This document shows, piece after piece, positions 34,705-36,874 of a stretch of DNA of 36,874 nucleotides. Source of the stretch: Rhodospirillales bacterium (GTDB taxonomy: Bacteria > Pseudomonadota > Alphaproteobacteria > Acetobacterales > Acetobacteraceae); the NCBI GenBank assembly GCA_028288785.1, contig JAQGHV010000067.1, positions 1 to 36,874 on the forward strand, written 5' to 3'. The notes under the pieces are model-generated. The model saw only the letters and a list, made by a program, of their open reading frames with translations. It did not search any database and was not told the DNA's origin. The position numbers and the translations under genes are program-made. Each line of letters starts with the position of its first letter. The stretch's first letter is position 1.

Positions 34705-34742
34705 GATCATTCTGGCGACGGCGGTGCCGCCGCAAACCAGGC

Positions 34743-35285
34743 TCAGCGCGCCGGCGGCGGGGCCTCGGCCGGCGCCGGGCCACCTTGGCGCGGGCCACGA
34801 CCGCCACGCTGCGGGCGGATTTCATCGCGGGCCAGGGCGCCATCGGCGTTGCGGTCGGCGGCACGGAACATCGCCTCGGCCACCGGCGTCAGCTCGGTCA
34901 TGCTCACCTTGCCGTCGCCATTGGCATCGACGAAGCGGAACCCGCGCGACAGGCCGTCACGCATGCGGACCTGCCTCTCCTCGCTCGGCGCCGGGCGACC
35001 GGCCGCGCGGCGGGCCTGCATGAACGCGACCAGCTCGTCGATGGTGACGCCGCCGTCGCGATCGGCATCGGCCTCGGCGAAGCGGGCCTGCAGCCAGCCG
35101 CGGCCCTCGTCCAGCGTCACGCGGCCATCATTGTTGGCGTCGGCGCGGGCGAAGGCCTCGCCGGCGGCGAAGCCACCCTCGCCGCGCGGGCCGTGATGGC
35201 CAGGCCCGCGCTGGGCCACGGCCGCCCCCGCCAGGCCGAGGCCGATGACGCCCGCGAGCAGGCCGATGGTTGCAGATTTGCGCAT
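34743..35285 (-). CDS. Exported EF-hand calcium-binding protein
   Basis: A 180-residue protein from ATG 35285; AAGGGT is well spaced for it, whereas ATG 35291 would abut the site. The signal peptide is MRKSATIGLLAGVIGLGLAGAAVAQ. Four EF-hand loops are visible: DANNDGRVTLDE (49-60), DADRDGGVTIDE (73-84), DANGDGKVSMTE (120-131) and DRNADGALARDE (144-155). A Gly/Arg/Pro-rich tail ends the protein. It probably binds calcium in the periplasm as a buffer or sensor. It sits 96 bp after the M20 peptidase gene and before the small Cys protein. Confidence 0.85.
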   Translation of the reverse strand: MRKSATIGLLAGVIGLGLAGAAVAQRGPGHHGPRGEGGFAAGEAFARADANNDGRVTLDEGRGWLQARFAEADADRDGGVTIDELVAFMQARRAAGRPAPSEERQVRMRDGLSRGFRFVDANGDGKVSMTELTPVAEAMFRAADRNADGALARDEIRPQRGGRGPRQGGPAPAEAPPPAR

Positions 35286-35381
35286 TGTCATACCCTTGTT
35301 GCTTGGCATGGCAGGACCATGCGCCCCGGCTGTAACAATGGCATTGCTGCAAGGGTGAGGAACGGTAACGAGCACCGCCGC

Positions 35382-36779
35382 TCAGCCACGCTTCGGCGTC
35401 CCGCCTTCACCCAGATCCCACCACATGCCGGCGAAACCGAGCAGCCCCTCGCGCGCCGGCGCGATCAGCAGGTGCTCGTCGGGCCCGTGCTGCTTGCAGC
35501 CATTGTAGCTGTGCGGAACCCAGACCAGCGGCACGCCGAGATGGTCCACGAAGACATCGCCGGGCAGGCCGCCGGACGAGTTCGGGATGATCTGCACCCG
35601 CTTGCCGAGGCTTTCCGCGATGCTCGCCTGCGCCCAGCGCACCCAGGGGTGATCCACATCCGTGCGGCTCGCGGCCATGCGGATGAAGGAGGCCTCGACC
35701 GCGACTTCGGGAAAGCCGGCGGTATCGAGATGGGCGCGAATGGCATCGTTGAACTGGGCGGGATCGCTGTCGACCGTGTAGCGGATCTGGCAATGCGCGC
35801 GGGCGTCGGGCGCCACGGCGTTGACCGGGTTTTCCGGCCGTCCCGAAATCATCGACAGGACGATGAGGCTGTTCCAGCCGTAGATCTTCTCGGCCGGCGT
35901 CAGCCCCGGCTCGCCCCAGCCCTCATCGATCGTGGCCGCGTCGCCGCCGCCGCCGAGCGGGCAGCCATGCAGCACCGCGCGCACCGAATTGGGCATCGAC
36001 GGCGGCAGGATGCCGCGTACCAGCACCCGGCCGTTGCGGTCCATGAGGGAGGCCAGCGCGTGCGCGAGGATGATCGCGGGGTCTCGCGTGAGGCCGCCCC
36101 AATGGCCGGAATGGACGCCGCCATCGCGCAGCTTCACCACCAGGTCGAAATGGAAGGTGCCGCGCGTGCCGACCGCGATGGTGGGCGTGCCGGGATCAAC
36201 GCGGGGGCCGTCCGAGGCGATCAGCACATCGGCGGAGAGGAGTTCCGCATTGGCGGCAACGAAATCCTTGAGGCCCTTGGAGCCACGCTCCTCCGCCGTC
36301 TCCAGCACCAGCTTCACGTTGAAGCCGAGCTTGCCGCCGCGTTCGGCGATGACAGCCTCCAGCGCGGCGAGGTTCAGCGCGTGCTGGCCCTTGTTGTCGG
36401 CGGTGCCGCGGCCGTACCAGCGGTCGCCTTCCTCGGTGAGCACCCAGGGGCCTAGCCCGGCGCGCCACTGTTCCGGCAGGCCGCGCACGGTGTCGCCGTG
36501 GCCGTACAGGAGAACGGTCGGCAGGGCCGGGTCCTCGATGCGGGTCGCGGTCAGGATGGGGCCGAAGCCGTCGAGCGGGTTCGGGTGGATCGCGGCGGTG
36601 AAGCCCAGGCGCTCGACCCAGGGGGTGATAGCCTGCGTCAGGTAGCTGTGCAGCGCCTGCTCGGCGCCCGCTTCCTGGCTGGTCGAGGGGATCGCCACCA
36701 ACTCGGTGAGCAGGGACTTGAAACTGCCATCATCGAAGGAGGCGGCGGCGCGGTCGAGCGCGCCCTGGCGAGTGGCCAT
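35382..36779 (-). CDS. M20-family metallopeptidase (dipeptidase-like)
   Basis: A 465-residue co-catalytic zinc peptidase without a signal peptide. The metal/catalytic set is His94-x-Asp96 (YGHGDTV), bridging Asp128 (GTADNKGQ), catalytic Glu163 and ligand Glu164 (ETAEERGS), Asp190 (ASDGPR) and His431 (KQHGPDEH). The lid/dimer domain lies at about 210-390 with GVHSGHWGG. This layout resembles the M20 branch of CNDP-type dipeptidases and related amidohydrolases; the substrate is not known. It begins at ATG 36779; the 95 bp beyond it to the window edge show no gene. Confidence 0.9.
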   Translation of the reverse strand: MATRQGALDRAAASFDDGSFKSLLTELVAIPSTSQEAGAEQALHSYLTQAITPWVERLGFTAAIHPNPLDGFGPILTATRIEDPALPTVLLYGHGDTVRGLPEQWRAGLGPWVLTEEGDRWYGRGTADNKGQHALNLAALEAVIAERGGKLGFNVKLVLETAEERGSKGLKDFVAANAELLSADVLIASDGPRVDPGTPTIAVGTRGTFHFDLVVKLRDGGVHSGHWGGLTRDPAIILAHALASLMDRNGRVLVRGILPPSMPNSVRAVLHGCPLGGGGDAATIDEGWGEPGLTPAEKIYGWNSLIVLSMISGRPENPVNAVAPDARAHCQIRYTVDSDPAQFNDAIRAHLDTAGFPEVAVEASFIRMAASRTDVDHPWVRWAQASIAESLGKRVQIIPNSSGGLPGDVFVDHLGVPLVWVPHSYNGCKQHGPDEHLLIAPAREGLLGFAGMWWDLGEGGTPKRG

Positions 36780-36874
36780 GGTGTTGGTTCCAGTGCGTGA
36801 GAATGGCGCCGAGTGTGAGCGCGTGGCGCCGCGTGGTCCAGCCTCAGCGCGTGCTGGTGGGCGCCGCGATGCCG

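Noticed and set aside
34689-36455. 588-codon plus-strand ORF opposite the EF-hand and M20 genes
   Set aside because: The minus-strand genes have signal peptide, EF-hands and metal-site residues. The plus frame is a composition shadow.

Overview
The window reads as chromosome of a GC-rich alphaproteobacterium, most likely Acetobacteraceae (Roseomonas-like Rhodospirillales). The grounds are the aroQ-accB-accC order, the separate purS and purQ, two HWE-family histidine kinases and a CheB-CheR-kinase fusion. This placement is inferred from gene content; no database search was possible. Most of the window is ordinary core genome, with accessory material at about 3.0-4.1, 14.2-22.0 and 33.7-34.7 kb.

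Layout. 0-3 kb: a cupin cut by the left edge, a minus-strand glutathione/detoxification run (gloB, GST, DUF985 cupin) and a divergent methyltransferase. 3-4.1 kb: a decayed cysteine-peptidase-like gene. 4.1-6.4 kb: aroQ, accB, accC. 6.4-10.4 kb: a complete sulfate ABC transporter (sbp, cysT, cysW, cysA), each gene overlapping the next by ATGA. 10.5-14.2 kb: pheT and pheS on the minus strand. 14.2-22.0 kb: a plus-strand block with an MFS transporter, a sensor HWE kinase, a CheB-CheR-PAS-HWE fusion and a lone receiver. 22.0-22.6 kb: rplT and rpmI on the minus strand. 22.7-25.5 kb: a TylF-like methyltransferase and the pur genes (purC, purS, a small membrane protein, purQ). 25.6-29.5 kb: NRDE protein, glmS, glmU. 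29.7-30.8 kb: a small conserved protein and a DUF3108 protein. 31.1-33.4 kb: an autotransporter. 33.6-34.7 kb: tRNA-Val(CAC) followed by relic DNA with an IS630 fragment. 34.4-36.8 kb: a small secreted Cys protein, an EF-hand protein and an M20 peptidase.

Points that stand out. (1) The common rpmI-rplT-pheS-pheT order is split by the 7.8-kb sensory block, and both halves keep minus-strand orientation with a promoter-like sequence of their own. (2) A 78-residue two-helix membrane protein sits between purS and purQ with gaps of 4 and 5 nt. (3) A palindromic terminator-like element recurs at 23.47 and 28.21 kb with partial traces elsewhere. (4) PheT carries an extra stretch of about 40 residues. 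(5) DNA 3' of tRNA-Val has tandem GGGTAACG boxes and a transposase stump, consistent with an eroded integration site. I see no CRISPR array, toxin-antitoxin pair, prophage or obvious defence cassette. The nearest thing to an uncharacterised system is the sensory block.
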